From positions 1,054,001 through 1,118,000 of the forward strand of contig JAXQJY010000032.1 of NCBI GenBank assembly GCA_037042185.1: 64,000 nt of DNA. Reading direction: 5' to 3'. Both the position numbers and the translations under genes were made by a program. This document shows positions 45,496-57,796 of the stretch, in pieces; position 1 is the first letter of the stretch, and every line of letters begins with the position of its first letter. The notes under the pieces were generated by a model. It saw only the letters and a list, made by a program, of their open reading frames with translations, searched no databases and was not told the DNA's origin. Origin of the DNA: Sordariomycetes sp. S80-01Y. Taxonomy: Eukaryota > Ascomycota > Sordariomycetes.

Positions 45496-48472
45496 GGTGA
45501 AAAAGTCTGAGAGTGCGAAGATGTCAAACGAGTGTGAGGACGGTTCCTTTGCGTGAAATCGACGAGGGAAAGGTCAGGGATAAGAACGATGATGTTTGGT
45601 AGGTACAGACTTAGCTCAAGAATCGGAGCACCTTATGCTATTTGTAACTCCGAGTTTGAGTAAGAGGAGCCTATTCCAGTGTGCCTAGGCAGTTCACATG
45701 CGCCGAGTAACGATCAGTGTCTGGACACGGAGTGTTGGTGCCCTAGATTTGATTGTTTTTCGCCTAGCTTCCGAGCCCAGACCGAGGAACCAGGCACCTA
45801 GCTATCGACGGTGAGATTGGACGAGGCGTAAAGCTTGTCGAGGGACAGTGTGCCACCCCATGGCAGGCCTTGTCCCCTGCCACGTAGGAGTCTCCTCATG
45901 CTCCTTGTTTACTGGTCTGCTGTCAGGGCCTTGCCACTAGCCCCGGTCGTCTTGGCCTTCCCAAGCCGAAGGATCGTACCAATTCGCTAACATGCCATCA
46001 ATCCCTGTGCGCACTAGTCTACGGGGGTTGCAGACTGGTGCTGTATTAATCTTAATCAGAACTGTTGGAGGGCTTGATGCCAGATCGACTCAGGCGCACA
46101 CCAGCGTCGTCTGTAGCACGCCATTTGTAAGTTCTCTCATCCAGGTGTAGTTGAATAGCTTGTCTCGTTGGGTCGACAAGGATGTGTCGCATATGTGGCT
46201 CGGGTGTGCTTCGTATTCGACAAGGACTACTTCGTAGTGCCCGTTTCTTGAGAAAGGCTCCATGGATTGTCCATATAAGGCAAATTCTAGAAGCAAATGC
46301 CTGTTGCTGTTGGTACTCGACGTCCTTTTCTAATTTGACATTGTATATTCCCTTCCTTTTCCGTTCGTGTGACACTGGAGGTGAGAATATTCGCCTAATG
46401 CTGCCCATGGTAAAGACGTGCCAGTCGAACCTTTGCTCGGGACACCCGGTTCGGGGATTTTCCCGAATTAATGCAGGGGCACTACCCCGGACTGGGGAAA
46501 CGTTGGCGTTGCATCCCTAGTCATCTTGTGCGGGTCTCGCTAACCGCCCAGCTTCGAGGCTAGCCCAAAAAGTGTGGCGGCTTCCCGCGTTTGGCAAGGT
46601 GGGCTAACGTATGCCTTGTCACATTTGACATCGTTGCAACCTTGGCTTACCGTACGTGACGGCAATGCGGCATTTCAGAGGCGGCAAAGCATTGGCATGG
46701 GTTTCATACTGTAGCAACTGCGGCTGCGACTGAGCTGTGCAGCCCCTGTGCCGATCCATGTGCCCCCCTGAAGGCAGAGTTCCGCGCAGTCCGCAAATGA
46801 GGCCCCGTTTGACAGGGTACCTCGATCGACACGTCAAGTACTGTGTAGATGTCTAGTAGCTACCCAGCCGTCTTGTCGCTCTCCAGATGCTACGTAGAAA
46901 AGACGACCGTTGTGCAAGTGCAGACAATTCAAAGCATTGTAAAAAGTGTTTGTAGCTAAAAGTAGAATCTGACCTCAAGTTGCCCCTTCAAACTCAGTTG
47001 TCTCCTAGGGGCTAACGACTTCGATTCCGTTTGTTTCTCGGTACACGCGTCCCCGATTCCTCGTGGCCATCTATGCCGTGCTAGGGTTGGCTGTTGGTTG
47101 CGTGACAATGTACCCGTCCTTCGCAAGACACCCCTTTTCTTGAAATAGATGGCAGCTTACTGGTGGCCCATTGGATCGCAATCGGAGCCCGAGAACGGCC
47201 CGGGCATCAAGGCTACGCCGGGATAGTTTGAGGCAGAAGAGAGATCAGCGACCACCAAATGACCGTCAGTGTCCTGCCAAGACTCCAGCGATGTAACGAA
47301 CGCTGAGAACCTCTGCTCTGTTTTCGAGATCCCAAGATCTCCAATAAACCGGATCACCAAGATGAATTTGTTTTATCGCCGAGACGGCATCGAAATGTGT
47401 CGATGTAACCTTCGCCGATGACAATTAAATACACCAGCGGACTTCAAGCTCGTCCACATCGCTCCGAGACAGGTAAAACGGCACTTGGTTGGACACGCTT
47501 TTAATTCAAGGCCCCTTGTTATTTAACTTCGCTGTTTCATCGAATGGCTGAGGTGTGGCCTTCAGACGACCGGCGTGACAACTTTGCGAGCGGAAGTATG
47601 GATTGAGCAATGAATGTGAAGATCGTAGGACACCAGCCGTCTGTCTTCCACAGAGTCTAGATCTTGTGGATGAAAAATCGTTGGGATGGGTCTTCATTGT
47701 TACTAGACACACACCTGAGCATAACTGGCCATACGATTCGGACGCGATGGACTCCGAGATCCAGCGCGTTGGCGGGCAGCGGATGCGAAGAGACGACTCC
47801 TCGTCTCCAATCCGAAGCCATCGATCAATAATTGTGCAGCGGGAGGGATTCGGCTTCTCTAAAGTTCTTGATTGTGTAATTTCGCGGGACGAGGGGGCAC
47901 ACGGCTGGTTGTCAATGAGCTCCCTTCCCAACACACAGATATCTCACATCGTTTCGAACACCTTTCACAGTGATATAATGATGTCAAGGGTCAGATAAAC
48001 TACTCCTATTCTATCCAATCTACCACATTGATAGAATGACTTTAACCGTGTGCAAAGAGTGGCTGGGCGTTTGGTGTTACATCCGTAGCTCATCAGCAAC
48101 AGGAAGACGCGTCACCATCAATAGCACACAAACAAGCGGCTAATTTACTTTTTCGCGCGTAAAATTCAATCAGAAATATGACTAAAGAATTTCAACCAGT
48201 TTACCCTCTTTGCTGTCTTTATCTGCTACAGCTTCGTCGCAAGAGCGCAGATGCTTCCCACTCGGCTCAATCTGATGTTTGGTGTTGCGCGCGCAGTCAC
48301 TGACGAACCCGACTTTGGATCTCAATCGAATAGAGCGTTATGCTAGACCTTCTTCATGGAGTCTGCTAATCAACTATTACAAATACATGTAGTCTGGCTA
48401 TTAAGAAGCATTCGACGCCCGTGCACTCGGTCGCTATCGGGCCCCTTCCCATATACTATCACGTCCGCCGCA
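45496..48472. other. 3 kb intergenic region, no gene recognised
   Basis: Between HsbA-like copies 3 and 4. Overlapping short frames on both strands near 47500-48000 have no family motif or matching splice sites. The first 300 bp is the promoter of copy 3. Confidence 0.45.
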
Positions 48473-49117
48473 CTAAGCAATGGGGGATCCGTCTCTTCTC
48501 ATGGCATCGTAGCGAATAGCCAACTCAAATGTCCGTTCCGTGTCAACAACGACAGTGCTGCAGGCTGAAGTGGTGCCGTTGAAACAATCGATGCCTTGCT
48601 GCAAAGAATCGATAGTTTGCGACTTCAGATTGTCCGCTACCGGCCGCAAGTCCTCGGGAACGTGACTGACGAGAGCGCTGGCAAAGTCTTCGGATGCACT
48701 CAAAAGACTCTCCAGGTCGGTGATGACGACTTCGGCGATGTGCGCCGCGTCAAAATCCTCTTTCCTCCGGTTGAGCGCTGCAACAGAGGCGTTGACAGCG
48801 TATGCGAGTCTTTGAGTGGGACTCGCAATCTTGAACGCCTGAGTCAGATCGAAGGTTGTATCATGGCCTTTCAGAGCCTTGGTGGCATTCGTGATGTAGT
48901 TGACGGTGCCTTCGGTAGGGACATGGATGTTGCTCAGGGCTGCTTGCAAACTGGTGCCATCCCAGGCGGTGATAGCATCAGTCAGGTTGCTGGTTAAGTC
49001 CTGAATGCGCTTCAAATCGCTGGAGGCTTGTCGATAAGTCTGACCAGCGTTCTGAGCAAAGGCGGCTGGGACGAACAACGCGATGCCAGCCGCAACCGGA
49101 GTGAAAGACAACTTCAT
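48473..49117 (-). CDS. HsbA-like secreted protein (4 of 4)
   Basis: 214 residues in one exon. The ATG at 49117 starts a strong signal peptide (MKLSFTPVAAGIALFVPAAFA); the frame continues upstream to 49204 without a better start. The helical domain keeps the family pattern: DLTQAFKIASPTQRLAYAVN, then LVSHVPEDLRPVADNLKSQT. The two cysteines are close together near the C-terminus (DCFNGTTSAC), unlike copies 1 and 3. After them is an extra 25-residue tail. It diverges from the MFS transporter gene. Confidence 0.75.
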   Translation of the reverse strand: MKLSFTPVAAGIALFVPAAFAQNAGQTYRQASSDLKRIQDLTSNLTDAITAWDGTSLQAALSNIHVPTEGTVNYITNATKALKGHDTTFDLTQAFKIASPTQRLAYAVNASVAALNRRKEDFDAAHIAEVVITDLESLLSASEDFASALVSHVPEDLRPVADNLKSQTIDSLQQGIDCFNGTTSACSTVVVDTERTFELAIRYDAMRRDGSPIA

Positions 49118-49812
49118 GGTGGTTTCAGAAGCTGAGCGCTCCGCAGCGTGAACATACTGAAGAGAATTGAAAATGAGACGGCGAGGATGGGGATAAGGGA
49201 ACACCAGCCAAAGACAAAACGCTGTCAGCTGCTTGTCCGAGGCATCTTTCTTCTGTCACGTTGGTTAGACGGCTGGTGGCGCGCTCTTGGCAATCCCATT
49301 GTGGTGCAGGGGTAAGGCAGCCTTGTACGTTATTGATTGAAACAGTGTGTACCTCCTCGCGCTACTCCCCGTGGGGTAGGGATTCTAAATTGTCCAGACC
49401 GCTTCCCCGCATGGATGACACCCAGAGCAGATCAGGGTCTCGCATGCGTGCGCCTATTGTGGACTAGATCTCCTAGTGCACACGGGCGATTGCCGCGGCT
49501 TGTGCCAGGATGAAGGAGAGCCCGGAGGCTGCGGAAGAAGCCTTCTCAGTGCGCATTCCATTGAGTGTGGTACGATCCCGTGTTCAGGCAACCTTCAACA
49601 TCTCACTACGGAGTACACTACTTATTTTCGCCTAGTGTGGCAGACCATTGACCGACTCGCCGGTCCCGAGGCACTGTCCCCCAACATGGGGAGCATGTGA
49701 GCTTTTTGACTTGGTTTGGCTGGGTTTTAATCATTCCAGCTGTGTGACCGAATTAGATCGTCCTTGGAGTTCTTTGCCTTCTACCTGTACAGCAAACAGC
49801 TACCAACTGACG
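49118..49812. promoter_or_regulatory. Divergent promoter region of HsbA-like copy 4 and MFS pump
   Basis: 695 bp between divergent starts. No gene; no specific operator recognised. Confidence 0.45.
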
Positions 49813-51756
49813 ATGACTACCAGTGAAGCTCAACCCCGTGAGGGCCTTTCGAATGAACACATCGAGGATGAGAAGCCGTCAAGCAACAGCGCTCAGAGCC
49901 AGAATGGCGCGAATGAGTCTGCCAAAGAGCTGGAGCACGTCCCTGCCGACGACGCCCAAGGTGGCCTACACGAACCTCCGGCTGTTCACGAACACGTATG
50001 TACACCATTTTGACGTCCCAGAGATGCTCCGACAGAACATACTGACCTCATCAAAAGATGAATCTCCGCTTATTCATGTCGCTTGTGGCGATGTCGTTCC
50101 TCTGGGTCGGCTCACAGATCCCACTGTACCTCTATGGCAGTGTATTGCCTGACATCTACGGCGAGATTGGAGGCTCGACGAACGGACGGTGGGTATGGAT
50201 GATCATCGGCTATCTCATCCCAAATGCTGCCCTGTGTCCTTTTGTCGGTGCGCTTTCGGATTTGTTTGGTCGCAAGTACGTCGCAGGCGTGGGTCAAGTA
50301 TTGCTTATCATTGGGCCAGTCGTGGTTTCGACCTCCCATGAGATCAATGTAGCCATTGGTGAGTGCCCTTTTTGAGCCGTGATGACGCGCGCAAAATACT
50401 GACTTGTTGCAGGTGGGATGGTCCTTGCTGGCCTCGGCGCCGGGTTAAACGAGCTTATTGCTTTGGCGGGCACTTCGGAGCTTGTTCCCGTCCGCAAGCG
50501 AGCAATCTACGTTGGCGGCGTTGTCTTCACCATCCTTCCGTTCTGCCCATCGCCACTGTGGGCTCAGCTCATTACGAAGGCTTCGGACTGGCGATACAAC
50601 GGCTTTCTGATCGGCGCGTGGAACGTGGTCGGCTTGATTCTTGTGATGGTTTGCTACAAGGATCCCGTCAAGGCTTCCCGGCCAGCCAAAGAAATTCTCA
50701 GCCAAGTTGATTATGTTGGTGGTATATTGAGTACTGCCGGAGTCGTCCTGTTCATGATGGGTCTGCAATGGGGTGCTCGTGAGGTATGTCTTGAAATCCC
50801 TGGCCAGTATCATCGGTGCATGCTGACAGATAGCACAGTGGCTCTGGACCAGTGCACCTGTCCTCACGACTTTCTTGCTGGGCTCTGTACTCATCGCAGC
50901 CTTCTTCGTTTGGGAGGCCATGTTTGCCACTCACCCCATGGTCCCGCGTCGCATCTTTTCTCGTGACAAACGCACTATGACCTTCATCTTGCTGGTCACC
51001 TTCTTCAGTGGGGGAAACTTCTTCGTCATGCTCCTCTTCTGGCCGACCCAAGTCTACAACGTCTACGGCAATGACCCCCTGCAAATTGGCATCCGCACTC
51101 TTCCAATCGGCTTCGGCATCATTGGCGGCTCAGTACTCAACCTTGTTCTTATCGTCGCCCTCAAAGGCAGAATTCGATGGCTTATGACCTTCTGGTGCGC
51201 CTTCATGACTGCATTTGTCGGTGCCATGTGCGTCGCCCGTACCGACAACCTCCCCACCGTCTACCCCATCGTCACGCTTGCGTCTATAGGTGTGGGCGCC
51301 GTTATCATCCCTTGCTCTTTGATAGCTCAGATCGTCTGCCCTACCGACCTGATAGGCACCATCACCGCCATCACTCTCTCCATCCGCTACATCGGTGGCG
51401 CAGTCGGCTTCGCAGTGTTCTACAACGTCTTCTTCCACAAGTACTACGAGCTCTCCAACAAGATCGCCGCACCCCTCGTGGCCGAGGCCGACATCACCCG
51501 TGACTTCTTCGAGCTCATCGCTGTCGTGAGCCTCGGCTCTAACGCCGAGTACAGCCGGCTGAAGGATCTGCTAGCGACGAGCCCTACCGTAAGCCACAGG
51601 GATACGGCCTACCAGACGGTCATAGAAGCGACAATGCAGACGTTCGGCATCGCTTATCAATGGCCTTACTGGATCTCGATCGCCTTTGGTGGCGTGTGTA
51701 CTATTTTCTGCCTCTTTTTGAAGGATATCACGCCGTTTATGCAAGAGGCTTTTTGA
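49813..51756 (+). CDS. MFS efflux transporter, TRI12-like
   Basis: Proton-driven drug/metabolite exporter of the major facilitator superfamily, most like the fungal trichothecene efflux pump (TRI12) group; plasma membrane. Exons 49813-49995, 50058-50358, 50413-50783 and 50839-51756 give 590 residues. A hydrophilic N-terminal tail of about 60 residues is followed by roughly 14 membrane segments. Motif A is GALSDLFGRKYVAGVG. Further recognisable parts are GLGAGLNELIALAGTSELVP, QVDYVGGILSTAGVVLFMMG and SIRYIGGAVGFAVFYNVFF. All phases close. There is no biosynthetic core gene in the window, so a detoxification role is as likely as metabolite export. Confidence 0.92.
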
Positions 51757-52380
51757 TTGCGTGTATTGTGTCGGTTGCTTGCCGCACATCAGAGGTGCGC
51801 AAAGGGTATAATTGTCAAGCATAAGTAGTTTCCTCGTTGCGAACGGCAGGCTGATTGGACATTCAGAACCGGGGTTTCACGTACGGGCGTAGATCGTACC
51901 ATACATTCCATTAATATGTGAATACGATTAAGTAATATCATCTCTTTCCAGAGCAGTGACAATCACAACACAACATGCTTCACCACATTAGGGGCTACAC
52001 TCGACGCACCGCACACAGGAAACCCATCCAAGACTTCTCGCATCGTAGATGAGTTGTATTGAAGAGTTGCGTTGAGAATGAAATCATCTGGCGACTTTGC
52101 AAAAACTGGTGTTGGTCTTTGACAGCCCTATCCCGGGCTTGGTGGTTTTCCGTGACCTCTGAAGCGTCGACACGCATCCCTGGCTGCTAAGTGATCAAAG
52201 TCTAAACCAGGACAACAACCGGCACCGATTAGTGTGTCTTGCTGCGCCTCTCATGGTGCTTGATAGTAAGACGCGATGCAACGCATATGGAAAATGAGAT
52301 ATCGACACTGAAGATCCTTACTCGAACAATACTGCATTCCTACATCTGACTTCCTCCAATGGTAGAGGCGATCATGACCC
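51757..52380. other. Convergent 3' intergenic region
   Basis: 624 bp between the stops of the MFS pump and the amino-acid permease; AT-rich in the first half. No gene seen. Confidence 0.5.
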
Positions 52381-54291
52381 CTAGTTGCGCAGCTTTCCAA
52401 CCAATGCCTTCCATGTCCCCCCTCTCCAAGCTGCGTCCATTGGGGTCTCAATTTCAAACTCTCTTCTCCCGGTATAAAGATCGATATTGCTGGGCTCATG
52501 TCGCTTCGTCTTCATCCAAAATTTCCAGAAAATTATGTTGCCAAAGTAAACAATTAGGCCAATGTATTTAACGAGGAACACGTCAACCTTGAAGCCTCCT
52601 ATGAAAGCATCGTACCCTGTATTCGTCAGCAGCAGAGCAACCTTTATCAAGCAGACAACTATACCATTGAACAAGATAACAACCGATGAAATAAAAAGGG
52701 CATAGTAGGAACCCCATGGCTGCAAAAGTCCGACATACGGTAGGTCTTCTAGCGCGATGCCCTGAGCTGCGAGAGCTCGTCGGAAGCTGATATAACTCAC
52801 GAGTATGGAAACCCAGTTGAGGACAGCAAAGACAGTGACCAAGCTGACTAGATAGCTGAAAACTTGTGAAGATGACTTGCTGGCATTCATGTAACCGAGA
52901 GCAACAAATAAGCTCGAGACAACCACGGCGAACAATGGGTTTCCGTTCTCCCGGGCTCTGGTAAATATCTTTGGGGCTTGGCTGTCCCGTGCAAGACCGT
53001 ATAATGATCTAGATGCACAGTATATATCTGAAGACTGCCGTCAATATCATCTGTCTTGTCTCTACAATGTCGAAGAACGTACCAGAGCTTGCAGCGCTTA
53101 GTGTGAATACCAGGAGGCAGCCGTTGATAATATCTGGGAAATATTTGACCCCAGAGAGTGACATGGCGACTACAAAAGGCGAGGCGGCTATTTGGGTCAG
53201 CGCAAACATGGAGATGGACACAGAACGTACCGCCGCTGGTGCTTTTCTGCGTTGCGCCAATGAGTTTTGGGCTATTATATGGCACCGACATGCCCAAGAC
53301 AAGCACTCCGAGTATATAAAAGCATGAGATACGCCAGAATGTCTGTTTGACGGCCCGCGGAATGTTTCGTCTTGGGTTTGGTGTTTCGCCAAAGGTGATA
53401 CCGACAACTTCGGTTCCCTGAATCTTCGTCAGAGAGCATTGAAACAGCGTTCGAAGTCGGACACTTACGACGAATGCGAAGCAGGCTTGGACAACCGCTG
53501 CCCACCAGCCAAGGAACTTCCCTTTAGGCCCCTCGAGTATGTACTCGGCAAAGGCGCCGGGGGTTTGCCAGTAGTGGAATCCGATACGGTCTTGGCTAGG
53601 GCCACCGCCAAGCGAGACCACCAAGCATGAGATGATGAGGGTTGTCATTATTAGAACTTTGAAGAATCCAAGCCAGAACTCGGTTTCTCCGAAGCTGTTG
53701 ACGTGGAGGAGCTAGTAGGGTCAGGACGTTGCTGATGCTGGCCTTTGTTTGGTACCACTTACATTTATGGTGATGATGGCAGCTCCAAATACGGTGATCC
53801 AAATGGCTACATTGAGATCTGGCCGCCAGTACTGGACAACCAACCCAGCTGCTGTAAGATTCGTCGGCGTAGCAATGACATATTTGAGGAAATAGTTCCA
53901 TCCTGTGGCAAAGCTAATATGGTCAGCTGTGAGACCACCACAGGAGATGGAAAGCTTACCCAAAAGCAGGGTCGACCATGCGCGAAGCGTACCCGCTGAA
54001 GCCCTTGTTCATGGGCAGAAATGCTGCCATCTCGCCCAATGCAGTCATGACGAAGAAAACTGCAGCACCGACCATGAGGTAGGCGATCAGCTGACTACCC
54101 GGGCCGCCCCTGGCCAGACCTGTACCCGATCCTATGACGAGGCCCGTGCCAATGGCACAAGCTATGGAGAACATAAACACTTGACGCGGCTTGAAGTCCC
54201 TGCGTAGCTCTTGAGGGGATTCCATGGTTCCTTGGATGTTTGATTCGACATTCTGAAGGTCAGTGGGCTTTTGTTCTTTGGTGTCTTCCAT
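52381..54291 (-). CDS. Amino-acid permease (fungal YAT family)
   Basis: Plasma-membrane proton/amino-acid symporter of the APC superfamily. Six exons: 54291-53960, 53913-53763, 53711-53469, 53417-53231, 53187-53083 and 53027-52381; all phases close to give 554 residues. The N-terminal signature covers FKPRQVFMFSIACAIGTGL and VIGSGTGLARGGPGS. Later family blocks are AAFLPMNKGFSGYASRMVDP, GWNYFLKYVIATPTNLTAAG, GTEVVGITFGETPNPRRNIP and ASRSLYGLARDSQAPKIF. About 12 membrane segments. ATG 54291 is used because the frame upstream has only a TTG. The substrate cannot be read from sequence. Its own Zn2Cys6 regulator lies 347 bp upstream on the same strand, with an aminotransferase and aldolase beyond, so it probably imports the amino acid they degrade (inference). 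Confidence 0.93.
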
Positions 54292-54638
54292 TGTATTTTC
54301 AGGCTTGGAAAGTGCAAGATTTGTTGGGACAACTGTAGCAACGATTGGAAACGCCTTTCTTTTGTAGGATGGCCTTCTCGTTTCCAACTGTCTCCCTCCA
54401 AAGTCGCTTTATCACAGCTCGGCACGCCGACCGAGCCCTCGGTTCCTTATCGGGAGGTCTCCCCGCGATTGACAACCTCTCCGTTATCCATTTTGGACCT
54501 TGCAGGGCGTTCTGGGGCATCTAGTTGGCTTGCTCCAAACTAATCATGACTAAATCACACCTTGAATCGTTGGTACTGTTTATGATTACAATTTCTCGAC
54601 CATCGTCCCCTACGCAGTGCTGGTAGCCGAGGGCTAGT
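54292..54638. promoter_or_regulatory. Permease promoter with CGG/CCG triplets
   Basis: 347 bp between the regulator's stop and the permease start. CGG-N4-CCG at 54420-54429 and CCG-N6-CGG at 54431-54442 resemble half-site pairs used by zinc-cluster factors. Whether the adjacent regulator binds them is unknown. Confidence 0.4.
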
Positions 54639-57005
54639 TTATGCGCCATCCGGCTCCCATAACCAAGTATCGACGATTTCAGACTCCATTTCAGGGATCG
54701 GATACCCTTCAAACAGACCCGCTACTGCTATCATCTGGTCGGGTGATACGCCCTGTGGCCCGGTCACTAGAGGAAACAGTGCCTCGGCGTCGTGCACCAG
54801 TGCCTCCCGTTCTTGATGCTGGCTTTCCCCAAGCATGCCGGTTCTCGACGACACTAAAATATCATCTGGCCCGAGATCTATCTTCCAAAGCACTTCTTGC
54901 AACCTGACAAGCTCTTGCCGACGAAATTCAGCAGGTCTATTTCCACCGCGGATGAGCGAGTCAAGGATGCTGAAAGTTGTATCGAGATACCAGCTTTCGA
55001 CTGCATGTGGAAAAGGCCGTATCACGTCCAGAAGCGAAAGAACAAACCCAGCTGAGACCGTGTGGTCGAGGTCAAATGGGAGGAAGAATTCTTAAAAAAG
55101 GACTTGTCAGCTGCATGCGCGTAAGGTCCCAAGAAGCATACCTAGTAAGTCCTGTGATTGCAAGGCCGCCAGAATGCGCAGGGTCTTGTGTGCCGAGTCG
55201 GCTGAGGTGCGCAGGAGAGCCTTGATGGGCTCTGAAATCTCGCGGGATTGCGTCTCTGAACTCCTTTGGGACCTGAGATCGAGTCTTTCGCGCAGGAGAC
55301 ACATGAGAATGGGACGTGTCGCCAGGACGATGCACTGCCCATAAAGGTTAGGACCTGATATGTGTGACATTTGATGGAGCTTCGACAACCTGGTGGTAGC
55401 AGAGATTCAGGCTGGCAGGCACGCGGGCAATGGCAACATTTGTATCGAGCTGATGCTCCGAAGTCGAACTCAACTCAACAGCAAGACTGGATAGTTCCCG
55501 TAACGTGATCTTGACGTTAGTCAAGTATGACGAGTCGAGTATCCCGTCTATTCCATACACATCTGCTGGACGTCAGAGCGACAGGTATAGAGTGCTTTGG
55601 TCCCAGAACCTACTTTTGAGGATCTTAGCAATAAGCCGCGATAACTTCACGTGCATGTCCACAGCGTAGAGCTTCTGTGCTGATTGATGTGTAATTGGCA
55701 GTGACGCAGTGACGTCGCCATCTTCGACTGAGCTCGGTGCGCCCATTAGAGATGATATCCGGCGGTCCAGTATGTAAAGCGTCCACCATACACTTTGATA
55801 TCGTGGGATATCCGGACTGGAGTCAGTGTCGCCCACGAGTCGATGAAGTCCTTGAGACAATGCGATCCGAAGCCCTAGACCTAGCTAGACTGGTTATCAG
55901 CATCACGGTTCTTAGCATTAGGTGGGGTTTCCGTACATAAACATATGCGCTGTTGCGATGATCAATGGACTGCAGATACAGCGCCAATCCACAGCAGATC
56001 TCAACGGACAAGATTGGATCTTCGTATAGGCCATGAACTGCCGGAAGGTATTGTATGGCCCTCGCTAGGAATTCACTGCCAGTGGGCGAGGATCCATCTG
56101 GGCTCCTGCTAAGCAGAGCTTTCCCAAAGGCCATCACAATGAGGTATTGAACGTACCACAGCCGGTGGGAAGCAGTGAGAGCAACCGACTTTTCGTTGTA
56201 CAATGTCCTTAATCCAGCCATGAATCCATCTTCGCTGAAGATATGAAACGACTGGCTGATATGGAACTTGACCGTGTTGGTTAGGTAAAGGGCATAATCG
56301 AGGGAAGGAAGATCCTCGATGGAGATCACGGTGGTGGTAGCCCCAATACTAGGGATGTCAAGATGGACTGCGGCGTCATCGATTGGATGGGGGATGCTTG
56401 GGGGTGTCTCCTCGGTTGCAGAGAGATGCTCATATATCATAGTTGTTACGCGTCTACTATACGCCCATGTCGAAGAGGGTCCGAGGAAGCCTACAGGTCA
56501 TTTAGTACGCAGCAGCAAATGAATGTTCTCTGCAACCTACGACGCCTTCCCTTGCTATCTGTGACGAAATTGGTCGTACTTGTCAACAGCGGATTCTCCA
56601 TTGGGGGCATCTCATCTGAATGAAGCTCCATGGTCTGGCTTTTGGACGGCCGGTCGGTGCCGGGTTGGCCTTGGGCCTTGCGCTTGAGGTTGGTAAGGTA
56701 ACTGCCATAGACAACGTCAATTGACCTTTACGATGTGACTAGGTTCGAAGACACAACGCACGTCTCCGATACCAGGACCTTGCGGTCATCCTGCTCAAAT
56801 ACGCATTCGGTGGACCTGCGCACACACGTGTTGCAAGGGCGCGTGCCGGAACATCGCACTTTGCGCTCGCGACATTGGAGGCATCTAGTGAAATGCCGGT
56901 TAGCAATGTATGCTGGCTCCGTGCGCTCTCAGGTGAGAACTACGCTACATTGATTCGTCGCGCCTTTGGGGACGAGTGATCAGCACGCGAAGATGAAGCT
57001 GACAT
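54639..57005 (-). CDS. Zn2Cys6 transcription factor with fungal regulatory domain
   Basis: Nuclear regulator of 662 residues. Eight exons: 57005-56944, 56884-56762, 56701-56541, 56490-55937, 55884-55614, 55562-55390, 55334-55142 and 55090-54639, all in phase. The zinc cluster sits at residues about 22-50: RRINVACLQCRERKVRC then SGTRPCNTCVRRSTEC, exactly C-x2-C-x6-C-x5-C-x2-C-x6-C. The fungal_trans region has GRRFLGPSSTWAYSRR, VYLGLGLRIALSQGLHRLV and YQSVWWTLYILDRRISSLMG. It then has LCYHQCIVLATRPILMCLL. Intron 6 uses an uncommon GTTGTC donor but restores this last conserved block. Its placement between permease and aminotransferase suggests a pathway-specific activator (inference). Confidence 0.9.
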
Positions 57006-57796
57006 TGTGACGAATGAGAGTAGGGCGGCTGGCCAACATAGAATATGTTACGGCAGCGTTGAAAGACGATGTCTGTAACAGAAGCATCCCTGAAGTGACC
57101 AAGAAGCTTTGCTCTCGTGAATTATGGAGAGATACCGAATATTACGTAACACACAGTATGCCAACTGCATTAATCTCTCCCTCGTACCCAAACTTTCTCC
57201 AATTATCGCGGCAGATATGACTACCTAAGTTCCTCGATGGAATGCCGCTAACTACCCTAGAACGGCCACTCAGGGGTTGGCATTCCCAGACAAATAACAA
57301 AAGATATTCCATGCGATACCGCCATAAATCATCTTGCTCATGAGACAATAGATCAATCAGCCCACTAATGGCTGGGTCCTTTGAAGTTGGCGACGGCACT
57401 TCCACTATCTCCTAACGTGGGCCCAGTGCTCGGGCAGCGAGCCGACCTCTGTCAAGACCCACACCGCCTTCGGTAAAGCTACCCGAAAGAATGTCAACGA
57501 GTAGACATTTTGATTTCAAAGCTCGGGCCGTATTGATAGCACCAAGATTCCCTCGGCATCCAGTGCGCATCCAGGCGACAGTGGGCACAGAAGAGGAAGA
57601 AGAAATTGATACTCCGGCACAGTCGGTGTTCAAGTTGATTTATCGATGAGTATACACGGACGGGATTCCACGTATTATTTGCACCTTGTCGAGGGAATGC
57701 TATCACAATCGAAGTCATTAAAAGATTTGTCATTGCACAAATTTTTGGTTCAATATTGATAGTATCGTTGTTGGCTACAGTGTAAAGCTTAACAAA
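57006..57796. promoter_or_regulatory. Upstream region of the Zn2Cys6 regulator / 3' end of aminotransferase
   Basis: 791 bp between the aminotransferase stop and the regulator start, both on the minus strand. No further gene; short frames near 57400-57730 show no domain. Confidence 0.45.

Noticed and set aside
47506-47998. Overlapping 131- and 142-codon frames on opposite strands
   Set aside because: Neither has a signal peptide, domain or splice context; treated as chance open frames.
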